Below are positions 1 to 5,680 of a DNA stretch of 5,680 bases, one piece after another. The notes below the pieces were generated by a model, which made no database searches, was not told the DNA's origin, and saw only the letters and a program-made list of their open reading frames with translations. The position numbers and the translations under genes are program-made. The stretch's first letter is position 1. The number at the start of each line of letters is the position of its first letter. This DNA comes from Roseburia sp. (GTDB lineage Bacteria; Bacillota; Clostridia; Lachnospirales; Lachnospiraceae): contig JAGAIK010000656.1 of assembly GCA_017626625.1 (NCBI GenBank), positions 1 through 5,680 of the forward strand. The letters are read 5' to 3'.

Positions 1-152
1 ACATCTATTTTCTGTTCCTTTAATATCTCTAATGCCATCTGCCCGTTATTGCATTCCATAATCACTTCCACGGGAACGCCGCTTCTTTGCACCATGGTTT
101 TGATGCCCTGTCGTATCAGTTTTTCGTCTTCTACAATCAATACTGTTTTCAT
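1..152 (-). CDS. Response regulator, YesN/AraC type (partial, N-terminus only)
   Basis: Only the first 50 codons lie in the window; the gene runs off the left edge. The visible protein starts MKTVLIVEDEKLIRQGI, a typical CheY-like receiver opening: hydrophobic beta-1, then the acidic pair E8/D9 that binds Mg2+, then an LIRQGI helix as in YesN-type regulators. A second stretch around residues 30-48 (CNNGQMALEIL) matches the alpha-2 region. The phospho-accepting Asp would be expected near residue 55, just outside the window. Its ATG overlaps the kinase stop codon as ATGA, and a GGAG-type ribosome binding site sits in the last kinase codons, so the two are translationally coupled. By family knowledge the missing C-terminus is probably an AraC-type helix-turn-helix DNA-binding domain that activates sugar transport genes; this part is inferred from the YesM-type partner. 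Confidence 0.93.
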   Translation of the reverse strand, partial: MKTVLIVEDEKLIRQGIKTMVQRSGVPVEVIMECNNGQMALEILKEQKID

Positions 153-1984
153 TCTTCTCTCCGCCTTCCCCCACCGGCAGGATAATTGCTGTTTTCCAGC
201 TTATGCCGCATTGGAATTTTCACAATCACTTTCGTATAACAGCCTAGTCTTGACGCAATCTCAATGTTATATTCCTCACCGAAATTCATATGAATTCTGT
301 CCTGCACGTTCTTAAGTCCGATTCCGTTGCCGGAACCGCCGCTGGTTTCTATCTCCCCGGAAATCTTGCGGTACAGTTCCTGCACCTGCTCCTGGTTCAT
401 TCCCTTTCCCGCATCTGTAATCTCAATGACGCAGTCGGTCCCATCCACACGTCCCTTAATATAGATGGTGGTATCCTCCGCCAACTGCTCGATGCCATGG
501 TATATGGCATTTTCCACAATGGGCTGCAAGGACATCTTGGGTATCTCCTGAATCATGATTTCCTCCGGGATATTTAAGGATAAAATTATCTCATAATCAA
601 ACCGCAGATTAATCAGGGCAATATAGTTTTTGATGTATTCCACCTCTTCCCGCACCGTCACATTTCCAGACACCCACTTCATACTGTAACGCAGCAGTCT
701 TCCTAAGGAGGTGATGGCATCCGATATCTCGTATTTTTCTTCAATCTCTGCCATCATTTTAATGGACTCTAACACATTATAGATAAAATGCGCATTAATC
801 TGGTTTTGCAGCGCCCGGATTTCTGAGTTCTTTGCCAACAGTTCTCTTTTCAGGTTATCATCCATGAGCTGCCTAATGCGCTCCATCATCTTGTTAATCT
901 GAAGCCCTAATTCTCCCATCTCATCCGTTCCGCAGTCCTCAATGACAACCTCGAGATTTCCTTTCTGAATCTCACGGATAGACGCTATAATCCCATAAAA
1001 TCTGCGCAGAATCCCCTTGACAATCTGATTAATCAAAAATGCCAGCCCAATCAGCACCAGAATCATGGCGACAATAAATATGTCCCGCATCTGATAAACC
1101 TGCTCTACTTCTGCGGTAATATCCTGCACACAGACCAAAATTCCATCCAGCTCTTTTAAGGGCATGTACCCGACCACCAGTTTTTTCCCATCGATTTTCG
1201 TATAGTAAGCCTGCGTCTCATCACAATCTGCATTCTGCGCCATAATGGAATCCATATACGCCTTTGCCTGCTCCGGTTCTTCACTGCCTGTATAACGTTT
1301 TCCCGACCCGTCAATGAAACAGCAGAAATTGTCTTCTCCCTGTTCGTAAAGTCCCGGAAACATGGTTTCCATCTCCATCGCGACTTCTACAGTTCCTATT
1401 TTTCCGTTTTCAAAATCTGTCATTTCCGAAACTAAGGACACGATTCGCTTCTGCTGTGCTAAACCGTTATCCTCAAAAATCCGGTCAACATAATCAAATT
1501 TCCATCCCTCCGTGACGTCATCCGCTGCCCAGGAGAGCTTTTCCATGCGGGACTGCCGGTATAATATGGGCATCATCTCCTGCATGGTATCACTTTCCAC
1601 ATAAACCCGGATTTGATAGAGATAAGAATTGCTGTTTACGATTCGCTCTAAGAAACCGATGTCCCTGTCATAAAAATCCATCATTTCTTCCGTGGTAACT
1701 TCCTCTCCGGTTTTTACCCGGTTTAAAAACTTCTTTAATTCCGTGTCATTTAAAAAAATCTGGGTGGACATATTGATGGATTCCACATTTTTTACGATCT
1801 GTCCATAGTTTTTTTCCATCTTATATTCCATGGATGCGGTCTGCTGCCGAATCACATTGCGCTCCATATTATAAAACAGAATCCCAGACAGAACTGCCAT
1901 ACAGACCACCACAAAAAAAATGATAATGACCGTAAATTTACTATTCAGTTTTAGTCCCTGAAAACGTTCTATGATTTTTTTCAT
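149..1984 (-). CDS. Sensor histidine kinase, YesM / LytS-like (HisKA-type PF06580) family
   Basis: Membrane-bound sensor kinase of 611 residues, full length for the YesM family. Order of parts: cytoplasmic start MKKIIERF, transmembrane helix about 17-39, an extracellular sensor region of about 260 residues (40-300, probably a double Cache fold), second transmembrane helix about 301-322, HAMP linker about 323-378 (GTDEMGELG at 352-360), then the kinase core. The phospho-accepting box reads LQNQINAHFIYN with His399. The ATPase domain shows the N box (QPIVENAIYHG, Asn492), the G1 box DAGKGM at 524-529 and the G2 box GNGIGLKNV at 552-560, so all catalytic motifs are present. The H box has Ala, Ile and Val where the family usually has NPHFLYNT. 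The ATG is one base after the lipoprotein stop with only a weak GGGA upstream, which suggests translation by reinitiation. It should phosphorylate the downstream regulator in response to an extracellular ligand, possibly presented by the neighbouring lipoprotein (inference). Confidence 0.96.
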   Translation of the reverse strand: MKKIIERFQGLKLNSKFTVIIIFFVVVCMAVLSGILFYNMERNVIRQQTASMEYKMEKNYGQIVKNVESINMSTQIFLNDTELKKFLNRVKTGEEVTTEEMMDFYDRDIGFLERIVNSNSYLYQIRVYVESDTMQEMMPILYRQSRMEKLSWAADDVTEGWKFDYVDRIFEDNGLAQQKRIVSLVSEMTDFENGKIGTVEVAMEMETMFPGLYEQGEDNFCCFIDGSGKRYTGSEEPEQAKAYMDSIMAQNADCDETQAYYTKIDGKKLVVGYMPLKELDGILVCVQDITAEVEQVYQMRDIFIVAMILVLIGLAFLINQIVKGILRRFYGIIASIREIQKGNLEVVIEDCGTDEMGELGLQINKMMERIRQLMDDNLKRELLAKNSEIRALQNQINAHFIYNVLESIKMMAEIEEKYEISDAITSLGRLLRYSMKWVSGNVTVREEVEYIKNYIALINLRFDYEIILSLNIPEEIMIQEIPKMSLQPIVENAIYHGIEQLAEDTTIYIKGRVDGTDCVIEITDAGKGMNQEQVQELYRKISGEIETSGGSGNGIGLKNVQDRIHMNFGEEYNIEIASRLGCYTKVIVKIPMRHKLENSNYPAGGGRRREE

Positions 1985-1985
1985 G

Positions 1986-3581
1986 TTATTCTAATCCCAA
2001 CAGTTCTTTTGTCTCCTTCACCTGCCTGTTACTCTCCTCCATCACGATGGAGAATCCTAATTTCTCTCTTTTTTCCACAAATTCATTGAAAATGCGGTCA
2101 AACTCTTCCTCCGAAGGAGCTAACAATAATTTCGGCAAGGTGTAGCTCCACAATTCCTTAATCTGCTTCTCGCAGTTTCCCGCCGTTGTATTGGCATCAA
2201 AGCAGATTTCGTATTGTGCCAGAAAATGGGTATACGGCATGGTCCATTGCTCTAGCTGCGCCACCGGGTCATCTTCTTCACTCTCATATTTCCACTGTAG
2301 CTGCATGACATTGTCCTGAAACATCCAATACGCATTGTCCGCTCCGTAAATCCTGTCATACTCGTTTCTGTCCCTGTTTAAAAGGTCCTTTACCTCTTTT
2401 TTAAGTACGATGTTTCCGTCCACCGTGTCATAGGTTTCCCCTTCCACGCCAAGGTAGGTTAATTTCTGTCCCTCCTCACTGATGAGATAAGAAAACAGCT
2501 CTATCGCCTTTTCGGGATTCTGGCAATTCTTTGAAATCAGAGTCACCGTCCAGCCGTTAATCCCAGCCCCCGGAAGCATCGGGTCATCTCCCGCACGGTT
2601 TCTCGGTCCGTCCACTGCAATGTAAATTTTATCCGGGTCTTTTGCGTAAAGCTCTTTCTCCTGGTCCGCCATATCCGTCCGCTGGTAAATCATACAGAAA
2701 TACTGTCCCTTTGCCAGTTTCTCCTCCATCTGGGTTCTCTGGTCAATAAAGATATCCTTCTTCAGATAGCCTTCACTGCCTAATTCCCGGAACATTTTCA
2801 GCCATGTGACATAATCTTCATCCGTATAACGGTCATAGTAAACGCCATCCTTCTCAAAAGGAATAGCTAAAAAGTTCTGCAGATACTGGTCAAAGGAATT
2901 ACAGCCTGTTTCGGAAAAAACATCGCTTCCTATGGGAATCAGGGGCTCTCCCTCCACCTCCGGAAACATCTCTGCCGCCGCCCGCACTGCCGCCGCAAAT
3001 CCCTCCGGCGTGGTCATATCGGGAGAACCGATTGCCTCATAAATGTCCTTTCGCACCAGAAAGGTCTGATTCGAACCGATGTCATCGTGCTCCTCGTAAT
3101 CCTTCGGCGTATAAGTGGAATTTGGATAACAGTAAATATTTCCGTCTCCTCTGGTATACCAGTCCACCACTTCCGCATCCGTCACCTGAAAGAAATAAGG
3201 GTCATATTCCTCCGCCAGTTCATTTAAGGCATATACCATTCCCTTTTCTATCATGATATCCACCTGGTCCTCCCACCAGCCTAAGGTAATAATATCCGGC
3301 AGATTATTCGCAGAAATCAGGGAATTTAACAATTCCGCTTCATTGCCGGTGGGTGTGATAAACCGGATGTCCACTCCGGTATCCTCCGTAATCTTTTTCG
3401 ATACGATATTTTCTCCAAAGTCCGTATTGTACCATGAAAAATTGATATACCACTGGAAAGTAACCGGCTCTTTTGCCGCCTTCTCCTCTGTCTCCTCCGC
3501 CCCTTCGCCGCAGCCTGTCAGAACTAATGCCGCAGCCAGCAGCAATCCCGCGTATTTTGACCTTTGATTCCGCAACCCCAT
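1986..3581 (-). CDS. Extracellular solute-binding lipoprotein (family 1, LplA/YtcQ-like)
   Basis: A 531-residue secreted lipoprotein. It has a basic N-terminus (RNQRSK), a hydrophobic stretch 11-21 and a lipobox LTGC with Cys24 as the lipidated residue, then an acidic Glu/Ala linker. The mature part looks like a type 2 periplasmic-binding fold: an opening strand VTFQWYINFSW (40-50), KITEDTGVDIRF (63-74), the hallmark LPDIITLGWW (94-103), and a late ISKNCQNPEKAIELFSYLISEEGQ block (349-371) typical of sugar-binding proteins. The length and late-domain pattern resemble LplA/YtcQ-type oligosaccharide-binding lipoproteins. The start is supported by GGAAGG seven bases upstream of the ATG. It has its own candidate promoter and is followed by the kinase with a single-base gap, while 166 bases separate it from the permeases. 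It could serve the importer, or be a co-sensor for the kinase. The ligand cannot be told from the sequence. Confidence 0.93.
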   Translation of the reverse strand: MGLRNQRSKYAGLLLAAALVLTGCGEGAEETEEKAAKEPVTFQWYINFSWYNTDFGENIVSKKITEDTGVDIRFITPTGNEAELLNSLISANNLPDIITLGWWEDQVDIMIEKGMVYALNELAEEYDPYFFQVTDAEVVDWYTRGDGNIYCYPNSTYTPKDYEEHDDIGSNQTFLVRKDIYEAIGSPDMTTPEGFAAAVRAAAEMFPEVEGEPLIPIGSDVFSETGCNSFDQYLQNFLAIPFEKDGVYYDRYTDEDYVTWLKMFRELGSEGYLKKDIFIDQRTQMEEKLAKGQYFCMIYQRTDMADQEKELYAKDPDKIYIAVDGPRNRAGDDPMLPGAGINGWTVTLISKNCQNPEKAIELFSYLISEEGQKLTYLGVEGETYDTVDGNIVLKKEVKDLLNRDRNEYDRIYGADNAYWMFQDNVMQLQWKYESEEDDPVAQLEQWTMPYTHFLAQYEICFDANTTAGNCEKQIKELWSYTLPKLLLAPSEEEFDRIFNEFVEKREKLGFSIVMEESNRQVKETKELLGLE

Positions 3582-3613
3582 TGTTACACCTTCCCCTTCC
3601 TCTTCTACTCATT

Positions 3614-3642
3614 ACTATATCAAAAAGCGCTTTTCCCTGCAA
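3614..3642 (-). promoter_or_regulatory. Candidate sigma-A promoter with extended -10, upstream of the lipoprotein gene
   Basis: On the minus strand the -10 is TATAGT (3619-3614), five of six to consensus, preceded by TG and one base (TGATATAGT), an extended -10. Exactly 17 bases upstream is TTGCAG (3642-3637), a weak -35 sharing only TTG with consensus. A start site would fall near 3607, giving a leader of roughly 25 bases with the GGAAGG ribosome binding site before the ATG at 3581. This would let the lipoprotein, kinase and regulator be made independently of the permeases. It is read from sequence alone. Confidence 0.6.
3623..3634. promoter_or_regulatory. AAAAGCGCTTTT palindrome in promoter spacer, possible cre/LacI-family operator
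   Basis: This is a perfect 12-base palindrome lying wholly between the -35 and -10 hexamers. The core AAAGCGCTTT is the centre of many CcpA cre sites and LacI-family operators; the flanking bases of the cre consensus (TG...CA) are not matched. A protein bound here would block RNA polymerase, which would fit catabolite or local repression of the sensing module. Which regulator, if any, binds is unknown. Confidence 0.45.
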
Positions 3643-3675
3643 GACATGCAGTATGCCAAAAGAGCCCAGTGCACT

Positions 3676-3703
3676 GACACGCTCATCGGAAGAGCAGCGT
3701 GCC
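3676..3703 (-). other. RNA stem-loop in the leader/spacer before the lipoprotein promoter
   Basis: In the operon direction GGCACGCT pairs with AGCGTGTC (8 pairs including one G-U) around a 12-base loop. It lies just upstream of the palindrome CAGTGCACTG and a GCTC-TTTT run. The 3' arm contains part of a competing GAGC...GCTC stem (3662-3684) that ends in four T, so the two folds exclude each other. It may simply cap the 3' end of the permease message or cause partial termination. Confidence 0.4.
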
Positions 3704-3747
3704 GGTACACCGGGAATTTTTATTTTTCTGTGCGCAGCAATATGCTG

Positions 3748-4584
3748 TTATTCTTTTACCGCTCCCGCCGAAATACTGCTGATAATGTATTTTGAGAAGA
3801 ATGCAAATACTAACAGGATTGGAATAACGGAAATTGCAACTGCTAAATAAATCGCACCCTGATTGGAGTTAATATCTGTGGAAGCACGGAGGGTTGCCAT
3901 CATTACCGGCAGTGTAAATTTCTCGTTTTTGTTTAAGATAATCATCGGAAGCAGGTAGTTGTTCCAGTTTCCGATAAATGCCATAATACCCATGGTTGCA
4001 ATACCCGGAGACATCACCGGAAGTACAATTCTGTGGAAAGAATACAGCTCGCTTGCCCCGTCAATTCTTGCCGCTTCAATCAGGGACGGCGGCAGTACGG
4101 ACAGTACATACTGTCTTAAGAAAAACACGGTTCCCGGTGCTGCGATTGCCGGAATAATCAATGGTATGTAAGAGTTTACCAGGTGGAGCTTGGTACATAA
4201 ATTGTAAAAACCAATCAATCCCAACTGTCCCGGTATCATCATAAACACCAGAATGGTACCGAATATCAGTTTATTTCCCTTAAATTTGTACATCGCCAGT
4301 CCGTAAGCCGTCATAGCGGAAAAGTAAGCGGTCAGCAGTGTTGCAGGAACTGCAACGATTAAACTGTTCCACATTCCCTTGAACAGATTAAAAAACTGAA
4401 ATACGGTTTCCCAGTTTTCCGCCAGATGGGTACTGGGTATCAGCGTAAAGGAAGTTACAATTTCCGAACCGCTTCTGGTGGCGTTCACCAGCATTAAAAG
4501 GAACGGCAGGAGGCAGGTTAATCCCAGCAAAATCAGAAGCAGATAAAGAATACCCTTTTTTATTTTATAACCAATCGTATACAT
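3748..4584 (-). CDS. Carbohydrate ABC transporter permease, UgpE/AraQ/MalG-type (CUT1)
   Basis: A 278-residue inner membrane protein, the usual length for the second CUT1 permease. Hydrophobic helices lie at about 11-33, 70-96, 105-128, 138-160, 192-215 and 247-268. The cytoplasmic loop carries the EAA motif LIEAARIDGASELYSFHRIVLP (from about 168, with E170, D175, G176 and P189), which docks on the ATPase. It forms the channel heterodimer with the permease just upstream. The start MYTIGYKIKKGILY is well supported: a strong AAGGAGGAG ribosome binding site is built from the last codons of that permease, giving a 5-base gap and tight coupling. No ATP-binding subunit follows, as is normal for CUT1 systems sharing an MsmX/MsmK-type ATPase. 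The substrate is probably an oligosaccharide; which one cannot be seen. Confidence 0.95.
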   Translation of the reverse strand: MYTIGYKIKKGILYLLLILLGLTCLLPFLLMLVNATRSGSEIVTSFTLIPSTHLAENWETVFQFFNLFKGMWNSLIVAVPATLLTAYFSAMTAYGLAMYKFKGNKLIFGTILVFMMIPGQLGLIGFYNLCTKLHLVNSYIPLIIPAIAAPGTVFFLRQYVLSVLPPSLIEAARIDGASELYSFHRIVLPVMSPGIATMGIMAFIGNWNNYLLPMIILNKNEKFTLPVMMATLRASTDINSNQGAIYLAVAISVIPILLVFAFFSKYIISSISAGAVKE

Positions 4585-4589
4585 AACCG

Positions 4590-5516
4590 CTACTCCTCCT
4601 TCTTGTTAAAGAGTTTAAACTGTACCACAGAAACAGCCAGAATAATTAAGAATATGATGTATGCAATCGCTGAAGCATACCCTGTCTGTGTGGTTCCCGT
4701 CTCAAATCCGAATTTATAAAGATACATTACCACCGTCTGTACCGAGTCATAAGAAGCACTGGCTTTCTCTGACATCAGGTACGGCAAATCGAACATCTGC
4801 AGACCGCCAATCAATGATGTGATTGCCACATAGAGTAAAATCGGTCGAAGCAGCGGTAATGTGATTTTTCCAAATACTGTCCATCTTCCGGCGCCGTCAA
4901 TGGCTGCCGCCTCAAAGTAATCTTTTGAAATTCCCTGTACACCTGCCATCAGCATGATAAAGGAATTACCAAACCAGACCCAGGTCTGTATCACTGCAAT
5001 GGTTACACCTGCATGTGACGCTGTTCCCAGCCAGTCAATGGGATTATATGTTTTTCCGAATAACTGATAAATACCGCTGATAATCTGATTAAAGGTACCA
5101 TAACGCCAGTCTAACAGTGTTTTAAACAAAAACGCTACGGAGGTTGCCGCAATCAGGTTTGGCAGATAATAAATCACACGGAAAATGCCAAGTCCCCTCA
5201 TCTTATATTTCACATCACTGAATACCATCATGAGTAAAAATGCCAGCCCAAGCTGCAATACAATATTCACTCCCCAGATTCTCACGGTATTCCACAATGC
5301 CCTCCAGAAAAATTTGTCCGTCAAAACCCGCTTATAGTTGTCAAACCACACCCAGTTTGCTGTCCCCACTCCGGCAATTTTTGCATCTGTAAAACTGAAA
5401 TAGAGAGTTCTCACTACCGGATAAACGCTAAAAATCAAAAATACGATAACAAACGGCGCTACAAAATAGTAACCTGCGTTATTATAGTTTTTCATTTTCT
5501 TTTTTTTCGTTTCCAT
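4590..5516 (-). CDS. Carbohydrate ABC transporter permease, UgpA/LacF/MalF-type (CUT1)
   Basis: This is the first permease of the importer, 308 residues from the chosen start METKKKKMKNYNNAGYYF. Helices lie at about 15-38, 76-99, 112-133, 168-191, 225-245 and 278-301. The EAA loop reads DYFEAAAIDGAGRWTVFGKI (E202, D207, G208; P221 follows), the contact site for the ATPase. The reading frame stays open upstream to a TTG at 5558 and an ATG at 5549, which would add 14 or 11 residues (MSEDEERAWFI). I prefer 5516: its basic start is family-like, AGGAAAGGG lies upstream, and the upstream candidates fall inside a 20-base inverted repeat that would hide their ribosome binding site. The spacing of 11 bases is slightly long, so the 5549 start remains possible. 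It ends with KKEE, whose codons double as the next gene's ribosome binding site. Confidence 0.93.
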   Translation of the reverse strand: METKKKKMKNYNNAGYYFVAPFVIVFLIFSVYPVVRTLYFSFTDAKIAGVGTANWVWFDNYKRVLTDKFFWRALWNTVRIWGVNIVLQLGLAFLLMMVFSDVKYKMRGLGIFRVIYYLPNLIAATSVAFLFKTLLDWRYGTFNQIISGIYQLFGKTYNPIDWLGTASHAGVTIAVIQTWVWFGNSFIMLMAGVQGISKDYFEAAAIDGAGRWTVFGKITLPLLRPILLYVAITSLIGGLQMFDLPYLMSEKASASYDSVQTVVMYLYKFGFETGTTQTGYASAIAYIIFLIILAVSVVQFKLFNKKEE

Positions 5517-5543
5517 AATAAACCATGCCCTTTCCTCATCTTC

Positions 5544-5563
5544 GGACATTGGTTCCAATGTCC
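5544..5563 (-). repeat. Perfect 9-base inverted repeat upstream of first permease
   Basis: GGACATTGG and CCAATGTCC flank a 2-base centre, a near-perfect dyad. As RNA it folds to an 8-pair stem with a GAAC loop; as DNA it would suit a dimeric regulator. It covers the possible upstream starts of the first permease and would sequester the GGG of their ribosome binding site. No T run follows in the operon direction, so it is not an ordinary terminator. No clear promoter was seen next to it. Confidence 0.6.
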
Positions 5564-5580
5564 CTTTCTTCCACTATCGG

Positions 5581-5617
5581 ATAACCGGCAGACCCGCAAA
5601 CGCGGGTCTTCGGCTAT
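5581..5617 (-). other. Strong intergenic RNA hairpin without U-tract (processing/stability or attenuation element)
   Basis: The core stem is AGACCCGC/GCGGGTCT (5590-5609) with a 4-base loop. An outer stem ATAGCCG against CGGTTAT adds seven pairs, with a mismatch and a one-base bulge between them. One outer pair is G-U in the operon-direction RNA and a mismatch on the other strand, so the fold is better as minus-strand transcript. In that direction no T run follows; a T6 run (5620-5625) follows only on the plus strand, where no gene exists. It lies about 20 bases after the upstream gene's stop codon. Such hairpins between a binding-protein gene and its permeases commonly protect the upstream message, as in malE-malF; the role here is inferred. 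Confidence 0.6.
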
Positions 5618-5636
5618 TCTTTTTTCCTGCTCTTAC

Positions 5637-5680
5637 TTATTCTCTGTTTACGGTGATATCCGGGTAAGTAGATTCAATCT
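5637..5680 (-). CDS. C-terminal end of an upstream gene, possibly a solute-binding protein (partial)
   Basis: One minus-strand frame stays open from the right edge and ends IESTYPDITVNRE followed by a TAA stop at 5639-5637. With about 13 whole codons the product cannot be recognised. The reasons to believe the frame are its sensible residue composition and the hairpin that begins about 20 bases after the stop, as expected at a gene end. By gene order, a solute-binding protein directly before two CUT1 permeases is the usual arrangement, which makes that the best guess. If right, the locus carries two solute-binding proteins. Confidence 0.55.
   Translation of the reverse strand, partial: IESTYPDITVNRE

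Larger units (their letters stand above)
3582..3747 (-). other. 166-base spacer between permease and lipoprotein genes
   Basis: No gene is visible here. Read in the operon direction it holds, in order: a small CAGCA/TGCTG hairpin right after the permease stop (3735-3747), an A-rich stretch, a CCGG/CCGG mini-hairpin (3702-3713), an 8-pair stem-loop (3676-3703), the palindrome CAGTGCACTG (3667-3676), a short run of four T (3658-3661), the candidate promoter (3614-3642) and the lipoprotein ribosome binding site. It is much longer than the other junctions in this cluster (5, 1 and -4 bases), which marks it as the boundary between a transport unit and a sensing unit. Confidence 0.75.

Noticed and set aside
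49..577. Plus-strand open frames opposite the regulator and kinase
   Set aside because: They lie fully inside well-supported minus-strand genes and show no domain or start signal.
3032..3567. Two plus-strand open frames opposite the lipoprotein gene
   Set aside because: They are antisense shadows of a clear coding gene, with compositions typical of reverse-frame translation.
3340..3642. Minus-strand frame of 100 codons overlapping the lipoprotein N-terminus
   Set aside because: It is an out-of-frame shadow rich in Arg and Gly; the lipoprotein frame with its signal peptide and lipobox is clearly the real one.
3702..3725. CCGGTACACCGG followed by T-rich sequence as a plus-strand terminator
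   Set aside because: The stem is only four pairs and no plus-strand transcript is expected.
3473..3850. Plus-strand open frame of 125 codons across the lipoprotein start and the spacer
   Set aside because: It overlaps two solid minus-strand genes and the promoter, has a low-complexity Pro/Ser/Leu start, no ribosome binding site was evident, and the protein resembles no family I know.
5590..5625. Rho-independent terminator on the plus strand (hairpin followed by T6)
   Set aside because: It has the right form, but no plus-strand gene exists in the window to be terminated. The fold is better in the minus-strand RNA, so I describe it as an intergenic hairpin of the operon.

Overview
The window is entirely minus-strand coding sequence from what looks like a low-to-mid GC Gram-positive anaerobe, most likely a gut-type Clostridia/Lachnospiraceae member. 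The supporting signs are purine-rich AGGAGG-type ribosome binding sites, a lipobox-bearing solute-binding lipoprotein, CUT1-type sugar permeases with no ATPase beside them, and a YesM/YesN-style two-component pair. The genus is an inference; no rRNA or other marker is present.

In transcription order (right to left) the layout is as follows. The last 14 codons of an upstream gene enter at the right edge; it is probably the importer's own solute-binding protein, but this is not identifiable from the sequence alone. A short spacer follows with two strong inverted repeats (5581-5617 and 5544-5563). Next come two carbohydrate ABC permeases (start about 5516 to 4590, and 4584-3748), tightly coupled with a 5-base gap. 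A 166-base spacer (3582-3747) then holds hairpins and a good extended -10 promoter with a 12-base palindrome between its hexamers. After it come a 531-residue solute-binding lipoprotein (3581-1986), a 611-residue sensor histidine kinase (1984-149) and the first 50 codons of its response regulator (152-1, cut by the left edge). The lipoprotein, kinase and regulator are joined by a 1-base gap and a 4-base ATGA overlap.

The likely logic is an oligosaccharide uptake locus. The two permeases form the membrane channel of a CUT1 importer that probably borrows a shared MsmX/MsmK-type ATPase. The lipoprotein-kinase-regulator block is a sensing module that probably controls the transporter. Because the lipoprotein has its own promoter and is fused in expression to the kinase rather than to the permeases, it may act as a ligand-presenting co-sensor, as in the sugar-binding lipoprotein/kinase/regulator trios AraPST and GanPST of Geobacillus. 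The sugar is not identifiable from this window. No mobile element, tRNA, rRNA or CRISPR array was seen.
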